This document shows, piece by piece, positions 1 through 9,369 of a stretch of DNA of 64,000 nucleotides (position 1 is the stretch's first letter; the number at the start of each line of letters is the position of its first letter). This DNA is from Novosphingobium mathurense (lineage in GTDB: Bacteria > Pseudomonadota > Alphaproteobacteria > Sphingomonadales > Sphingomonadaceae), in assembly GCF_900168325.1 (NCBI RefSeq), contig NZ_FVZE01000005.1:272688-336687 (forward strand). The letters run 5' to 3'. Both the position numbers and the translations under genes were made by a program. The notes under the pieces are model-generated. The model ran no database searches. It saw only the letters and a program-made list of their open reading frames with translations, and was not told the DNA's origin.

Positions 1-145
1 CCACCGGCACGCGGATCCAGATGTAGTCGTCCTTGCCGCCTGCCTCGAGCAGGAGGACCCGGTTTCCCGGGTCTGCGCTCAGGCGATTGGCAAGCACGCA
101 ACCGGCGCTGCCGCCGCCGACGATGATGTAGTCGAACTCTCCCAT
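1..145 (-). CDS. GMC-family FAD-dependent oxidoreductase (choline dehydrogenase-like), N-terminal fragment
   Basis: The gene reads leftwards out of the window, so only its first 48 codons are visible, from the ATG whose complement lies at 143-145. They carry the dinucleotide-binding signature [17 protein letters not shown] followed by a strand ending LLLEAGG. This is the N-terminal FAD-binding Rossmann fold of glucose-methanol-choline oxidoreductases, which oxidise alcohols such as choline or polyethylene glycol. The substrate cannot be judged because the substrate domain and the catalytic His are outside the window. The gene is divergent from the dipeptidase gene at 614. Confidence 0.85.
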   Translation of the reverse strand, partial: MGEFDYIIVGGGSAGCVLANRLSADPGNRVLLLEAGGKDDYIWIRVPV

Positions 146-613
146 GACAATGCAGTTAAGCCGCCCGATCGCCGCAATCTACCAGCAAAGTGAGTAGGCA
201 CCGCCAATTCGGTCGATGCAGGCCGGCCCGATGCTGTCGGAATTCTTTACGCCTTGCGAAAACTAACAGTATGCGGTCGATGTTAAGCATGAAGCCCGCG
301 CATTTCTTCGACTTTCGGTTTTGTTAACACTTTAGCAATGGGTTGTACCTAATCCTTCAGCCATCAGGGGGATGGCGGCTCTGTCGCCATTTTTGACAGA
401 AGCCGCTGGCGCTCGGGGGCGAAGCTTGGTCGGGGGGCAAAGCTTTGGTCCGGGGGGATCGCGACCGGTAAGGTCGCGTTCGGCATCCGCCTCCGCCGGC
501 GGCTTCTTCGTCAACCGTTTCCAGACATCGGGACTGCAATTTCCGCCGGGGCCTTGTGCTTTGCGGCGCGATCGCGTCTGTTCGGCGCATTCGTCGGTCG
601 AATGAGGGAAGCC
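146..613. other. Intergenic region between divergent genes
   Basis: This 468-nt gap separates the leftward oxidoreductase from the rightward dipeptidase. It must hold both promoters. An AT-richer patch around 320-350 contains TTGTTA, but there is no convincing -10 at the right distance, so no promoter is called. Open frames crossing the gap have no recognisable protein features. No repeat or RNA structure was noticed. Confidence 0.5.
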
Positions 614-1882
614 ATGCGATACAAAGCCTTGCGCACAAGCCTGCTCCTTGCACTGGCCCTGTCGCCCGTCGTTGCCATGGCCGCGCCCGATCCGCGGCAG
701 GTCGCGCTTTCGGCCCTGCGCGAAGCCCCGGTGTGGGACGGGCACAACGACGTGCCCGAGCAATTGCGTGAAAGGCGCAAGGACATCCTTGGCGGTTTCG
801 ACTTTACCGACACGAGCGCTACCGTCGATCCCGAGCGCAAACTGCAGGCAATGCAGACCGACATTACCCGCCTGCGCAAGGGACATGTCGGCGCGCAGTT
901 CTGGTCGGTCTACGTTTCGGCCAGGCTGGACGACCAGCATGCCGTGCAGGCGACGCTGGAGCAGATCGACGTCGCCAGGCGCCTGATCGCCGCCTATCCC
1001 AAGGATCTGATGTTCGCGACAAGCAGCGCCGACGTCGCGCGGGCGATGAAGGCGGGCAAGGTGGCCTCGTTGCTGGGGATGGAGGGCGGCCATTCGATCG
1101 GCGGATCGCTGGGCGTATTGCGGCAGATGTACGCGCTGGGCGCGCGCTACATGACGCTCACCCATTTCAGGAACACCGCCTGGGCCGACAGCGCCACCGA
1201 CAAGCCCGAGCATGACGGCCTTACCGACTTCGGCCGTGATGTCGTGCGTGAGATGCAGCGTATCGGAATGCTCGTCGATCTCAGCCACGTGAGCGAGGCG
1301 ACGATGCGCGATGCGCTCGAAGTGGCGCGCGCGCCGGTGATGTTCAGCCATTCCAACGCGCGGGCGATCAATGGCCATACCCGCAATGTCCCGGAGGGCG
1401 TTCTCGGACTGCTGGCGAAGAACGGCGGGATCGTCATGGTCAATGTGTTCCCGACTTACGTGGTCGAGCCCACCCGTCAGTGGCTGGCGGCGCAGGCAGG
1501 CGAGAAGGCGCGTCAGGAATCCCTGCATCCGGGCGATCCTGCGGGCGCGGAGGCGGCTCTGAAGGCATGGGAACAGCAAAACCCGATGCCGCGCGGTTCA
1601 TTGAACGACGTTGCCGACCACATCGTGCATATCGTCAGGGTCGCCGGGATCGACCATGTCGGGCTGGGCGGCGATTTCGACGGAGTCGACGTCACGGTCG
1701 AGGGGATGGAAGACGTCTCGACCTATCCCGCGCTGTTCACCGAACTGGCGCGGCGGGGCCTGTCGAAAGCGGAACTGGAAAAAATTGCCAGCGGCAACAT
1801 GATGCGGGTGATGAAGGAAGCCGAAGCTTACGCGTCAGCCCACCGCGACGATCCGGCCATCGAATCGCCGACGACGTTCTGA
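614..1882 (+). CDS. Secreted membrane dipeptidase-type hydrolase (peptidase family M19)
   Basis: The product is a zinc dipeptidase of the renal dipeptidase family, which cleaves dipeptides or related amides in the periplasm. It opens with a signal peptide (LRTSLLLALALSPVVAMA). The M19 metal motifs follow: WDGHND near residue 40, GMEGGHS near 150, LSHVS near 215, FSHSNAR near 236, and GLGGDFDGV near 350. About 422 residues is normal for the family. The ATG at 614 was preferred over upstream in-frame ATGs at 554 and 602 because a GAGG element lies six bases before it and because it leaves a clean signal peptide. The true substrate is unknown. Confidence 0.9.
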   Translation: MRYKALRTSLLLALALSPVVAMAAPDPRQVALSALREAPVWDGHNDVPEQLRERRKDILGGFDFTDTSATVDPERKLQAMQTDITRLRKGHVGAQFWSVYVSARLDDQHAVQATLEQIDVARRLIAAYPKDLMFATSSADVARAMKAGKVASLLGMEGGHSIGGSLGVLRQMYALGARYMTLTHFRNTAWADSATDKPEHDGLTDFGRDVVREMQRIGMLVDLSHVSEATMRDALEVARAPVMFSHSNARAINGHTRNVPEGVLGLLAKNGGIVMVNVFPTYVVEPTRQWLAAQAGEKARQESLHPGDPAGAEAALKAWEQQNPMPRGSLNDVADHIVHIVRVAGIDHVGLGGDFDGVDVTVEGMEDVSTYPALFTELARRGLSKAELEKIASGNMMRVMKEAEAYASAHRDDPAIESPTTF

Positions 1883-1934
1883 TTGCGCCTGCGATCCGGC
1901 GGGCGAGGCCTCGTCCGCCGGACGCGTGCCGGAC

Positions 1935-2138
1935 TTATCCGCCCAGCGCGTGCTGTTCGGCCGTAACCGGCCAGCCCTGATCGGGGCGTTCGGATACGGC
2001 GCGGGTGATCCAGATCGCCGACATGGCCAGGATTGCCAGGGCCAGGCTGGCAAGCAGCACGTAGCGCACGATATGGGGCGTGGAACCGCCCCGCGCTTCC
2101 TCGGTGTCCAGATGAACTTCATCGCCAATGCGTTGCAT
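1935..2138 (-). CDS. Small single-pass membrane protein, paralogue A (67 aa)
   Basis: This is a 67-residue protein of unknown function. A polar N-terminus (MQRIGDEVHLDTEEARGG) precedes one transmembrane helix (IVRYVLLASLALAILAMSAI) and a short tail. It is clearly related to the 71-residue protein at 2778-2993: both share the pattern E(I/V)HxDxxEAR, then TPxIVRYVL, then AIWIT. The GAGAGAG stretch before the ATG at 2138 is a plausible ribosome binding site. The N-terminus should be cytoplasmic by charge. I do not recognise a named family. The conserved duplication on both sides of the DUF1810 gene argues that both copies are real. Confidence 0.75.
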   Translation of the reverse strand: MQRIGDEVHLDTEEARGGSTPHIVRYVLLASLALAILAMSAIWITRAVSERPDQGWPVTAEQHALGG

Positions 2139-2266
2139 AGTCGCTCTCTCCCGCAGGCCCGGCGACTGTCTGGCGCCGCTTATGGATATCGGGCCTACTA
2201 CTGGAATGTAGGCCTGCAGGCCTGTTCCCGCAAGGCGCGAATCGGGCGGGTCCCGGGGCGGGGCGT

Positions 2267-2692
2267 CTATCGCAGGTTCAGCAATTCCAGCGTGCGATCG
2301 TCGCGGCGGCCCTGGCAGAAGGCGTCGAGCGCATGGGCGAAGCATTCGCCGCCGCCGGCTGCTTCGAACAGGGTCATGCAACTGCAGAATTTCATCGCGT
2401 CGACTTCGCCAAGAATCGAAGTCGCGCTGCGCTTTCCGGCCCACGTCAGCATCGCTTCGGTGCAGGTGGCGAGCCGCGGGCCGATAATCTCGTGCGCCAG
2501 ATAGGCGCGGGCCTCTGTAATCCCGGATATGGCGTAGAGCCGGGCGGTCTGGCTGGTGCCCAAACCGTCGATCTGGGGGAAGATGAACCACATCCAGTGG
2601 CTCAACTTGGTGCCGTTCTGCAATTCACTGAGCGCCTGGGCATAGAAGGCCCGCTGGGCATCGACGAAGCGTTCAAGGTCGGCCACGCACAT
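2267..2692 (-). CDS. DUF1810 family protein
   Basis: The protein (about 141 residues) matches the DUF1810 family along its whole length. It has the family hallmark DLERFVDAQRAFYAQAL and then SHWMWFIFPQIDGLG near residues 31-45, followed by the conserved ARLYAI and GPRLATCTEAML segments. The family is predicted to be a small soluble cytoplasmic protein of uncertain biochemical role. The ATG at 2692 lies directly against a GGGGAG sequence. A GTG two codons later (2686) has better spacing from that ribosome binding site and may be the real start. It sits between two related small membrane protein genes. Confidence 0.85.
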   Translation of the reverse strand: MCVADLERFVDAQRAFYAQALSELQNGTKLSHWMWFIFPQIDGLGTSQTARLYAISGITEARAYLAHEIIGPRLATCTEAMLTWAGKRSATSILGEVDAMKFCSCMTLFEAAGGGECFAHALDAFCQGRRDDRTLELLNLR

Positions 2693-2777
2693 CTCCCCAT
2701 CATGGCTCCGCCGCTTGTACGGGGCGCGGGAGCCGGGGGCATGATACTGAATCGGGACCGATCTGTCGCGGGCGATG

Positions 2778-2993
2778 TCAGCTCATGCTGTCGCCCTGTA
2801 CGGAGGCTGCTGCCGTTGCGCTGCTGTTGCCTTCGGGATTGTCGTCGGTCAGCGCGCCGGTAATCCAGATCGCCGAGAGTGCGACGATCGCCAGGGCCAG
2901 GCTGATGAGCAGGACGTAGCGCACGATGTTCGGCGTATCGCCGGCGCGGGCTTCGTCCTTGTCGATATGAATTTCTTCGCCACGGGTTTCCAT
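2778..2993 (-). CDS. Small single-pass membrane protein, paralogue B (71 aa)
   Basis: This is a second copy of the small membrane protein type seen at 1935-2138. The start at 2993 (METRGEEIHIDKDEARAGD) is set by a strong AGGAG seven bases upstream. A longer frame beginning at 3047 lacks such a site. One transmembrane helix (VRYVLLISLALAIVALSAIW) is followed by a tail rich in Ser, Ala and Asn. The N-terminal half aligns with paralogue A residue by residue, while the tails have diverged. The function is unknown. It is followed by the DUF1810 gene on the same strand. Confidence 0.75.
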   Translation of the reverse strand: METRGEEIHIDKDEARAGDTPNIVRYVLLISLALAIVALSAIWITGALTDDNPEGNSSATAAASVQGDSMS

Positions 2994-3098
2994 GGTGCGT
3001 CTCCTGTATCGGGTCGGGGCCTTTCCTGAGGCCCTTTCCCTAGGCAACGCACCATGGCGAACACCGTTCCGGCGCGATTGTCGCGCCGGGGGCGTGGA

Positions 3099-3935
<837 letters not shown>

Positions 3936-4025
3936 CGTGGTATTCTCCGGCAAGGGTACGTTCGAGGCGCGCCTAGAGCCTGCGCGCGCGCAGGACAAGT
4001 CGATTGAGGCGCGGAAAGTGGGTCG

Positions 4026-4694
4026 TCAGGGCGTCATCAACTCGCGCACGAAGCCGATCAGGCCGGTCTGGCGGGCGCGGCGCATCCGCTCGGCGGCGAG
4101 GATCTCGCGCACCTTGTCGAAGCAGGCGTCGATATCGTCGTTGACGACGACATAGTCGTAGCCGTCCCAGTGGCTGATCTCGGACCGGGCGCGTTCCATG
4201 CGCGCGGCGATCACGTCTTCGCTGTCGGTGCCGCGCCCGGTCAGGCGGCGGCGCAGTTCGTCGATACTGGGCGGCAGCAGGAACACGCGCACGACGTCGC
4301 GCTCAAGCTTCTGGTAAAGCTGCTGGGTGCCCTGCCAGTCGATGTCGAACAGGTAGTCCTGTCCTTCCTTCAGCCCCGCCTTCACCTGCGCCTTGGGGGT
4401 GCCGTAGCTGTTGCCGAACACCGTCGCCCACTCGAGGAATTCCTCGTCGGCGACCATGCGGTCGAACTCGGCCTGGCTGACGAAGTGATAGTCCTTTCCA
4501 TCCACTTCGCCAGGGCGCGGCGGGCGGGTCGTGCAGGAAACCGACATGCAGATGTGCGCGTCGCGTTCGAGCAGCATGCGCGAAATCGTCGTCTTGCCTG
4601 CGCCCGAGGGCGAAGACATGATGAACATGAGGCCGCGCCTGGCGAGGGATCCGCCGGCGGCCGCGTCTTGGATGGGATGGGATGCGCTGTCCAT
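4026..4694 (-). CDS. gmk: Guanylate kinase
   Basis: Gmk phosphorylates GMP to GDP with ATP, an essential step in nucleotide metabolism. The P-loop SSPSGAGKTT lies near residues 27-36. The GMP-binding region (SCTTRPPRPGEVDGKDYHFV) and the DIDWQGTQQ segment follow, and the lid region is RLTGRGTDSEDVIAARM. The 222-residue frame has roughly 20 extra residues before the usual family start near GLMFIMSS, so a later start is possible, although ATG 4694 does have a GGGG stretch before it. It lies 90 bp upstream of dapD on the same strand. Confidence 0.95.
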   Translation of the reverse strand: MDSASHPIQDAAAGGSLARRGLMFIMSSPSGAGKTTISRMLLERDAHICMSVSCTTRPPRPGEVDGKDYHFVSQAEFDRMVADEEFLEWATVFGNSYGTPKAQVKAGLKEGQDYLFDIDWQGTQQLYQKLERDVVRVFLLPPSIDELRRRLTGRGTDSEDVIAARMERARSEISHWDGYDYVVVNDDIDACFDKVREILAAERMRRARQTGLIGFVRELMTP

Positions 4695-4781
4695 GCCCCC
4701 CGATGGCGGGCGCGACGCTGCAAATCAAGAGGGCTGCGCATTTGCGGCGGGTTGCTCGGGCCGGCGGCGCGTCCGGTGCAA

Positions 4782-5273
4782 TCAGGACTCTTCGCCGTCC
4801 TTGGCCATGTCGGCGAGCTTTTCGTCGCCTGCGGCCTTCGCGGTGCGCGCCTTGCTGCGATCGTAGAGCGTCTTGGCGATCAGTCCGCCGCCCACGAGAA
4901 TCGCGCCGGGGACCGAGGTCATGGCCACCCGGGCGAGCGTGCGGTGGAGCATGGTTTCGCCCATCGTGCGCCCCTTGAGGATCGCACTGGCCTTGCTGGG
5001 CGCATACTTCTTGCCGAGCAGGGCTTTCTCCACTGCGCGTCGCGCCAGGAAGGTGCCACCGCGCAGGGCGATGTCGGCAATGGCCAGGTTGGTATGGTCG
5101 TTGGGGCTCGGGCCGACGAGTTCGCGCGGGGAAGGGCGCAGCTTGCGCTTGCGCTTCTTCCCGCTGGCGGCGGCTTCGTCGGGACCGGCAGGAGCGGTGG
5201 CAGCGGGCACGACAGGGGCATCAGCAGCTTCGACGACCGCCTCGCCTTCGTCCTGCCCAGTCTTCGTGACCAT
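4782..5273 (-). CDS. Conserved-looking hypothetical protein with basic patch and one membrane helix
   Basis: I do not recognise this 163-residue protein. An acidic, alanine-rich N-terminus leads into a strongly basic patch ([14 protein letters not shown], residues about 39-52). A structured middle follows (IADIALRGGTFLARRAVEKAL), then a probable transmembrane or amphipathic helix (TSVPGAILVGGGLIAKTLY) near residues 118-136, and a charged C-terminus. It lies between sspB and gmk on the same strand with short gaps, so it may be co-transcribed with them. A nucleic-acid or membrane-surface role could be imagined from the basic patch, but nothing proves it. Confidence 0.7.
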   Translation of the reverse strand: MVTKTGQDEGEAVVEAADAPVVPAATAPAGPDEAAASGKKRKRKLRPSPRELVGPSPNDHTNLAIADIALRGGTFLARRAVEKALLGKKYAPSKASAILKGRTMGETMLHRTLARVAMTSVPGAILVGGGLIAKTLYDRSKARTAKAAGDEKLADMAKDGEES

Positions 5274-5306
5274 CGAGCCTGCTTTCCCGGGGCCCGCTGG
5301 CCCCGC

Positions 5307-5810
5307 TTACTTCTTCTTGCCGAAATCGACCGAAACGACGTTCGATCCATCCTCGCTGGGAGTAATGCGCGAGGCGACGTCGCGTTCCGCGGCGTCGTTA
5401 CCGGCCATGCCCGGGACGTCTTCTTCCTCGTCGTCGGCCATGGCCTGGAACTGCAGGCCGAAATCGACTGCCGGGTCGACGAAGGCGGTGATCGCCGAGA
5501 AGGGAATGTCCAGCTTCGCGGGAAGCTGGTTGAAGCTCAGGCTCACCGTGAAGCCGTCTTCGCGCACGCCCAGGTCCCAGAACTTGTTCTGGAGGACGAT
5601 CGTCATCTCGTCCGGAAAACGCGCGCGCAGGTCGTCGGGAATGCTGACGCCGGGGGCTGTCGTCTTGAACGTGATGTAGAAATGATGGCTGCCCGGCAGA
5701 ACGCCGTTGGAGGCTTCCACTTGGCCCAGAACGCGTCCGACTACGGCGCGCAGGGCTTCCTGTACGATCTCGTCGTATGGGATCATGCTGTCTGGTGGCG
5801 TATCGTTCAT
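5307..5810 (-). CDS. sspB: SspB family ClpXP adaptor protein
   Basis: SspB binds ssrA-tagged or other substrates and delivers them to the ClpXP protease. The fold is recognisable from the N-terminal helix IPYDEIVQEALRAVVGRVL and the strand SHHFYITFKTTAPGV near residues 41-55. The motif EMTIVLQNKFWDLGV follows, then FSLSFNQLP-like strands. A long acidic linker ends in the ClpX-binding C-terminal tail NVVSVDFGKKK. At 167 residues it fits the alphaproteobacterial form. It is divergent from hisB, with 176 bp between the starts. Confidence 0.92.
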   Translation of the reverse strand: MNDTPPDSMIPYDEIVQEALRAVVGRVLGQVEASNGVLPGSHHFYITFKTTAPGVSIPDDLRARFPDEMTIVLQNKFWDLGVREDGFTVSLSFNQLPAKLDIPFSAITAFVDPAVDFGLQFQAMADDEEEDVPGMAGNDAAERDVASRITPSEDGSNVVSVDFGKKK

Positions 5811-5986
5811 CGCGCCCTACGTGCGCATCGTTCATCTTGCGGTCAAGCATGTTGACACGCCTTTTTAACTGTTCGGCGCACTTATTCCAAGGTAAACCGT
5901 CTGCGCCACAGGGAAATCTTGCGGACTCGCCCCTGAGTGTTCGCGCGTGATTGATTCCCGCAGATACAGGTCTATAGGCGCATCCC

Positions 5987-6589
5987 ATGCGCACAGCTTC
6001 GATCAATCGCAAGACTCACGAGACCGACATCGCCGTCGAAGTGAACCTCGACGGTACGGGCTCCTACGACGTTTCGACCGGCATTGGCTTTCTCGATCAC
6101 ATGATCGAGCAGTTTTCGCGCCATTCGCTGATCGACATCACTTGCAAGATCGCGGGCGATCTGCACGTCGATCAGCACCACACCACGGAAGACAGCGCCA
6201 TCGCGATCGGCCAGGCGATTGCCAGCGCCATGGGCGATAAGGCCGGGATCGGCCGCTACGGCGACGTTCACTCGCCGATGGACGAGGCGCTGTGCCGCGT
6301 TTCGCTCGACATCTCCGGGCGTCCCTATTTCGTGTGGAAGGCCGCTTTCACGCAGGAAAAGCTGGGCGAGTTCGATACCGAGCTGGTCGAGCACTGGTTC
6401 CACTCGATCTCGCAGGCGGTTGGTATCACCCTGCACATGGAACTGCTCTACGGCACCAACAACCACCACATCTGCGAGGGGCTGTTCAAGGGCTTCGCCC
6501 GCGCCATGCGCTGCGCGGTGGAACTGGACCCGCGCAAGGGCGGGGCGATTCCGTCGACGAAGGGGATCCTCGGACAGGACACGCTGTGA
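5987..6589 (+). CDS. hisB: Imidazoleglycerol-phosphate dehydratase
   Basis: HisB dehydrates imidazole glycerol phosphate to imidazole acetol phosphate, step six of histidine synthesis. This is the monofunctional type of about 200 residues, with the metal-binding motifs [14 protein letters not shown] near residues 64-77 and [17 protein letters not shown] near 161-177. It opens a histidine cluster. The stop codon overlaps the start of the next gene (TGATG), which points to translational coupling. Confidence 0.97.
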   Translation: MRTASINRKTHETDIAVEVNLDGTGSYDVSTGIGFLDHMIEQFSRHSLIDITCKIAGDLHVDQHHTTEDSAIAIGQAIASAMGDKAGIGRYGDVHSPMDEALCRVSLDISGRPYFVWKAAFTQEKLGEFDTELVEHWFHSISQAVGITLHMELLYGTNNHHICEGLFKGFARAMRCAVELDPRKGGAIPSTKGILGQDTL

Positions 6590-6882
6590 TGGCGAGCTTC
6601 ATTCTCTCGCTGCGCTACATCGCCCCGGTCGAGGCCGTGGATGCGCTGCTGGCCGACCATATCGACTGGCTCAAGGCGGGGCATGAAGCCGGCCACCTGA
6701 TCGGCTGGGGCCGCAAGGTCCCGCGCGAAGGCGGCGTCATTCTCGCAAGGGGCGAAAGCCGCGAGTCCATTGTTGCGCTGGCCCAGGACGATCCCTTCGT
6801 CAAAGGCGGCGTTGCCGAAGTCGACGTGATCGAATGGGCGCCCACCTTCCTGTCGGCCGGGCTCGAGGGACTGGCCGCATGA
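6589..6882 (+). CDS. YciI-like protein embedded in the histidine operon
   Basis: This 97-residue protein has the YciI dimeric ferredoxin-like fold pattern: an N-terminal strand (FILSLRYIAPV), the conserved LADHIDWLKAGHEAGHL, a middle strand (GGVILAR) and DDPFVKGGVAEVDVIEW near the end. YCII-domain proteins are small and mostly uncharacterised; some are thought to bind small ligands or act as accessory enzymes. It overlaps hisB by one base (TGATG) and hisH by four (ATGA), so it is translated as part of the operon. A role in histidine metabolism is only suggested by this placement. Confidence 0.85.
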   Translation: MASFILSLRYIAPVEAVDALLADHIDWLKAGHEAGHLIGWGRKVPREGGVILARGESRESIVALAQDDPFVKGGVAEVDVIEWAPTFLSAGLEGLAA

Positions 6883-7502
6883 CGCTGGCCCTGATCGATT
6901 ACGGTGCGGGCAATCTCCATTCGGTAGCCAATGCCCTGCGCGCGGCCGGGGCCGAAGACGTCAAGACCACTGCCGATCCCGCCGTCGTTCGTGCTGCGGA
7001 CCGCATCGTCCTGCCTGGCGTGGGCTCATTCAAGGCCTGCGCCAAGGGGCTCTGGGCGATCCCCGGCATGGTCGAAGCGATGAACGAGAGGGTGCACGTC
7101 GGTGGCGCGCCGTTCCTGGGCATTTGCGTAGGCATGCAGCTTCTCGCCACCCGCGGTCTGGAACATGGCTCCACCAAGGGGCTGGGCTGGATTGCGGGCG
7201 AAGTCCGCCTGATCGAGCGCACCGATCCGGCGATCAAGATCCCGCACATGGGCTGGAACGACGTCTCGCTCGGCCGCAAGGACCCGGCGCACGGGCTGGT
7301 CGAGGCGGGCGAGGCCTACTTCCTGCACTCCTATCACTTCGTGCCCGATGAAGGGCAAGACGTGGCGGCGATGACCGACCATGGCGGCGGACTTGTCGCT
7401 GCCGTTGCCCGCGACAATGTCGTGGGCGTGCAGTTCCACCCCGAAAAGAGCCAGGCATTCGGCCTCGCGCTGCTTTCCCGTTTCCTCGATTGGAAGCCCT
7501 GA
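6879..7502 (+). CDS. hisH: Imidazole glycerol phosphate synthase, glutaminase subunit
   Basis: HisH is the class I glutamine amidotransferase subunit that feeds ammonia to HisF. The start MTLALIDYGAGNLHSV at 6879 overlaps the preceding stop (ATGA). An earlier in-frame start exists at 6834 but lies inside the YciI-like gene. The oxyanion region is LPGVGSFKAC. The nucleophile Cys lies in GICVGMQLLA near residue 85, and the catalytic His and Glu in QFHPEKSQ near residue 188. Length (207 residues) is typical. It is two bases upstream of hisA. Confidence 0.97.
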   Translation: MTLALIDYGAGNLHSVANALRAAGAEDVKTTADPAVVRAADRIVLPGVGSFKACAKGLWAIPGMVEAMNERVHVGGAPFLGICVGMQLLATRGLEHGSTKGLGWIAGEVRLIERTDPAIKIPHMGWNDVSLGRKDPAHGLVEAGEAYFLHSYHFVPDEGQDVAAMTDHGGGLVAAVARDNVVGVQFHPEKSQAFGLALLSRFLDWKP

Positions 7503-7503
7503 A

Positions 7504-8232
7504 ATGATCGTATTCCCCGCCATCGACCTCAAGCAGGGCCAGGTCGTCCGTCTCGCCGAAGGCGACATGGCGCGCGCCACCGTTTATGGCGACAACCCGG
7601 CCGCGCAGGCGATGCTCTTCGCCGATGCAGGCTCGCAGTTCCTCCATGTCGTCGATCTCGACGGATCCTTCGCGGGCAAGGCTGAAAACCGCGAAGCGGT
7701 CGAGGCGATTCTCGAAGCGTTCCCCGGCCACGTGCAGCTCGGCGGCGGCATCCGCACGCCCGAGGCGGTCGCGGGCTGGTTCGAGCTGGGAGTCAGCCGC
7801 GTCGTCATGGGCACTGCCGCGCTCAAGGACCCGCAGTTCGTCAAGGACATGGCGAAGGAATACCCGGGCGGCATCGTCGTGGCCGTAGACGCGCGCGACG
7901 GCATGGTCGCGACCGAGGGCTGGGCCGAAGTTTCCGATGTCTCGATCGTCGACATGGCCCGCCGGTTCGAGGACGCCGGCGTCGCCTCGCTGCTGTTCAC
8001 CGATATCGGCCGCGATGGCCTGCTCAAGGGCTGCAACGTGCAGGCGACCGTCGATCTCGCGCGCCAGACCGACCTTCCGGTGATCGCATCGGGCGGTGTC
8101 AAGGGCCTCGACGACATCCGCATGCTCACCTTGCACGAGAAGGACGGCATCGAGGGCGTCATCACCGGGCGCGCGCTCTATGACGGCCGCCTCGATCTCG
8201 CCACCGCGATCCAGATGGCGCAGAAAGGCTGA
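7504..8232 (+). CDS. hisA: Phosphoribosylformimino-5-aminoimidazole carboxamide ribotide isomerase
   Basis: HisA isomerises ProFAR to PRFAR in histidine synthesis. It is a (beta/alpha)8 barrel of 242 residues. The first strand [17 protein letters not shown] carries the catalytic Asp at position 8, and the phosphate-binding segments are [10 protein letters not shown] near residue 80 and [11 protein letters not shown] near 197. The second catalytic Asp lies in FTDIGRDG near residues 162-169. It starts two bases after the hisH stop and is followed four bases later by hisF, its half-barrel relative. Confidence 0.97.
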   Translation: MIVFPAIDLKQGQVVRLAEGDMARATVYGDNPAAQAMLFADAGSQFLHVVDLDGSFAGKAENREAVEAILEAFPGHVQLGGGIRTPEAVAGWFELGVSRVVMGTAALKDPQFVKDMAKEYPGGIVVAVDARDGMVATEGWAEVSDVSIVDMARRFEDAGVASLLFTDIGRDGLLKGCNVQATVDLARQTDLPVIASGGVKGLDDIRMLTLHEKDGIEGVITGRALYDGRLDLATAIQMAQKG

Positions 8233-8236
8233 AGCC

Positions 8237-8998
8237 ATGACCGTGCGCGTCCGCGTCATTCCCTGCCTCGACGTCGCCGATGGCCGCGTGGTCAAGGGCG
8301 TCAACTTCGTCGACCTGAAGGACGCGGGCGATCCGGTCGAACAGGCGCGTGCCTATGACGCGGCCGGTGCGGACGAGCTGTGCTTCCTCGACATTTCGGC
8401 CAGCCACGAAGGACGCGGCACGCTGCTCGACATCGTCCAGCGTACCGCGGAAGTCTGCTTCATGCCGCTGACCGTGGGCGGCGGCGTACGCACCGCCGAG
8501 GATGCGCGCGCGCTGCTGCTGGCGGGTGCCGACAAGGTCGCAGTGAACTCCGCAGCCGTTTCGCGGCCCGAAGTGGTCGCCGATATCGCCCACAAGTTCG
8601 GCTCGCAGTGCATCGTCGCCTCTGTCGATGCGCGCAAGGTGGGCGAGGGGCGCTGGGAAATCTTCACCCACGGCGGTCGCCGCCCGACCGGCATCGATGC
8701 GCTGGAGCACGCGCTGAAGCTGGCGGACCTCGGCGCGGGCGAACTGCTCGTCACCTCGATGGACGGGGATGGAACGCAAAGCGGCTACGACCTCGAACTT
8801 ACGCGCGCGATTGCCGACTCGGTCTCGGTCCCGGTCATCGCCAGCGGCGGCGTGGGCACGCTCGATCACCTTGTTCAGGGTGTGACGCGCGGCCATGCGA
8901 GCGCCGTGCTGGCCGCCTCGATCTTCCACTTCGGCAAGCATTCGATTGCCGAGGCGCACGCTGCGCTGCGCTCTGCGGGACTTCCGGCACGGGCCTGA
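8237..8998 (+). CDS. hisF: Imidazole glycerol phosphate synthase, cyclase subunit
   Basis: HisF closes the imidazole ring with ammonia from HisH, giving imidazole glycerol phosphate and AICAR. The barrel starts [19 protein letters not shown] with the catalytic Asp near residue 11. The second catalytic Asp lies in [18 protein letters not shown] near residue 176. Phosphate loops are visible as [11 protein letters not shown] and [11 protein letters not shown]. Length is 253 residues, normal for the family. The histidine gene run is then interrupted by a small PEP-CTERM-type frame before hisE. Confidence 0.97.
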   Translation: MTVRVRVIPCLDVADGRVVKGVNFVDLKDAGDPVEQARAYDAAGADELCFLDISASHEGRGTLLDIVQRTAEVCFMPLTVGGGVRTAEDARALLLAGADKVAVNSAAVSRPEVVADIAHKFGSQCIVASVDARKVGEGRWEIFTHGGRRPTGIDALEHALKLADLGAGELLVTSMDGDGTQSGYDLELTRAIADSVSVPVIASGGVGTLDHLVQGVTRGHASAVLAASIFHFGKHSIAEAHAALRSAGLPARA

Positions 8999-9131
8999 CA
9001 CCGGCCTTCGCGCGTTGAGCTTTCGCGCCGGCAGTGATCCACATCGGGACAGGCGCCGATAGGTGCTTGCTGCCCCCTCCGGATGATCGGATGGGCGCAG
9101 GACACTTCGACTCCGTGAGGCTCTTCCCCCC

Positions 9132-9305
9132 GTGCGTTACACCGGTCACTGCATTTCGCTTGCCATACTGATTGTCCTTCCGGTCCCCGTCTTCGCCGCG
9201 ACCAGCGTGCCGTTGCCGGAGCCGAGCGGACTGGCCCTGCTGGGCATCGGCCTTGCCGGCCTGGCCCTGGGGCGGCGCCTGTCATCGCGCCGGTCCAAGG
9301 ACTGA
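9132..9305 (+). CDS. Minimal PEP-CTERM-type exported peptide (57 aa) between hisF and hisE
   Basis: A short GTG-started frame encodes an N-terminal export signal (ISLAILIVLPVPVFA) followed almost at once by a complete PEP-CTERM-like tail: VPLPEPSGLALLGIGLAG, then LALGRRLSSRRSKD. The tail has the three expected parts: the Pro-Glu-Pro motif, a hydrophobic helix, and an arginine-rich end. PEP-CTERM tails are processed by exosortase EpsH/XrtA in exopolysaccharide-producing bacteria. There is almost no mature domain between signal and tail, so the peptide may be a decayed remnant or a small precursor. The ribosome binding site (GAGG, 11 bases upstream) is weak. Confidence 0.5.
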   Translation: MRYTGHCISLAILIVLPVPVFAATSVPLPEPSGLALLGIGLAGLALGRRLSSRRSKD

Positions 9306-9369
9306 ATTTGCCCGGAACTTTCACGGCGGCTTGACCGCGAAGGCGCCGCGCCGCATGGCTTGGCGCATC

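Noticed and set aside
332..1579. Long reverse-strand frame opposite the dipeptidase gene
   Set aside because: It has no start signal, no recognised motif, and an Arg/Ala/His-rich composition typical of antisense frames in GC-rich coding DNA; the plus-strand M19 motifs are complete.
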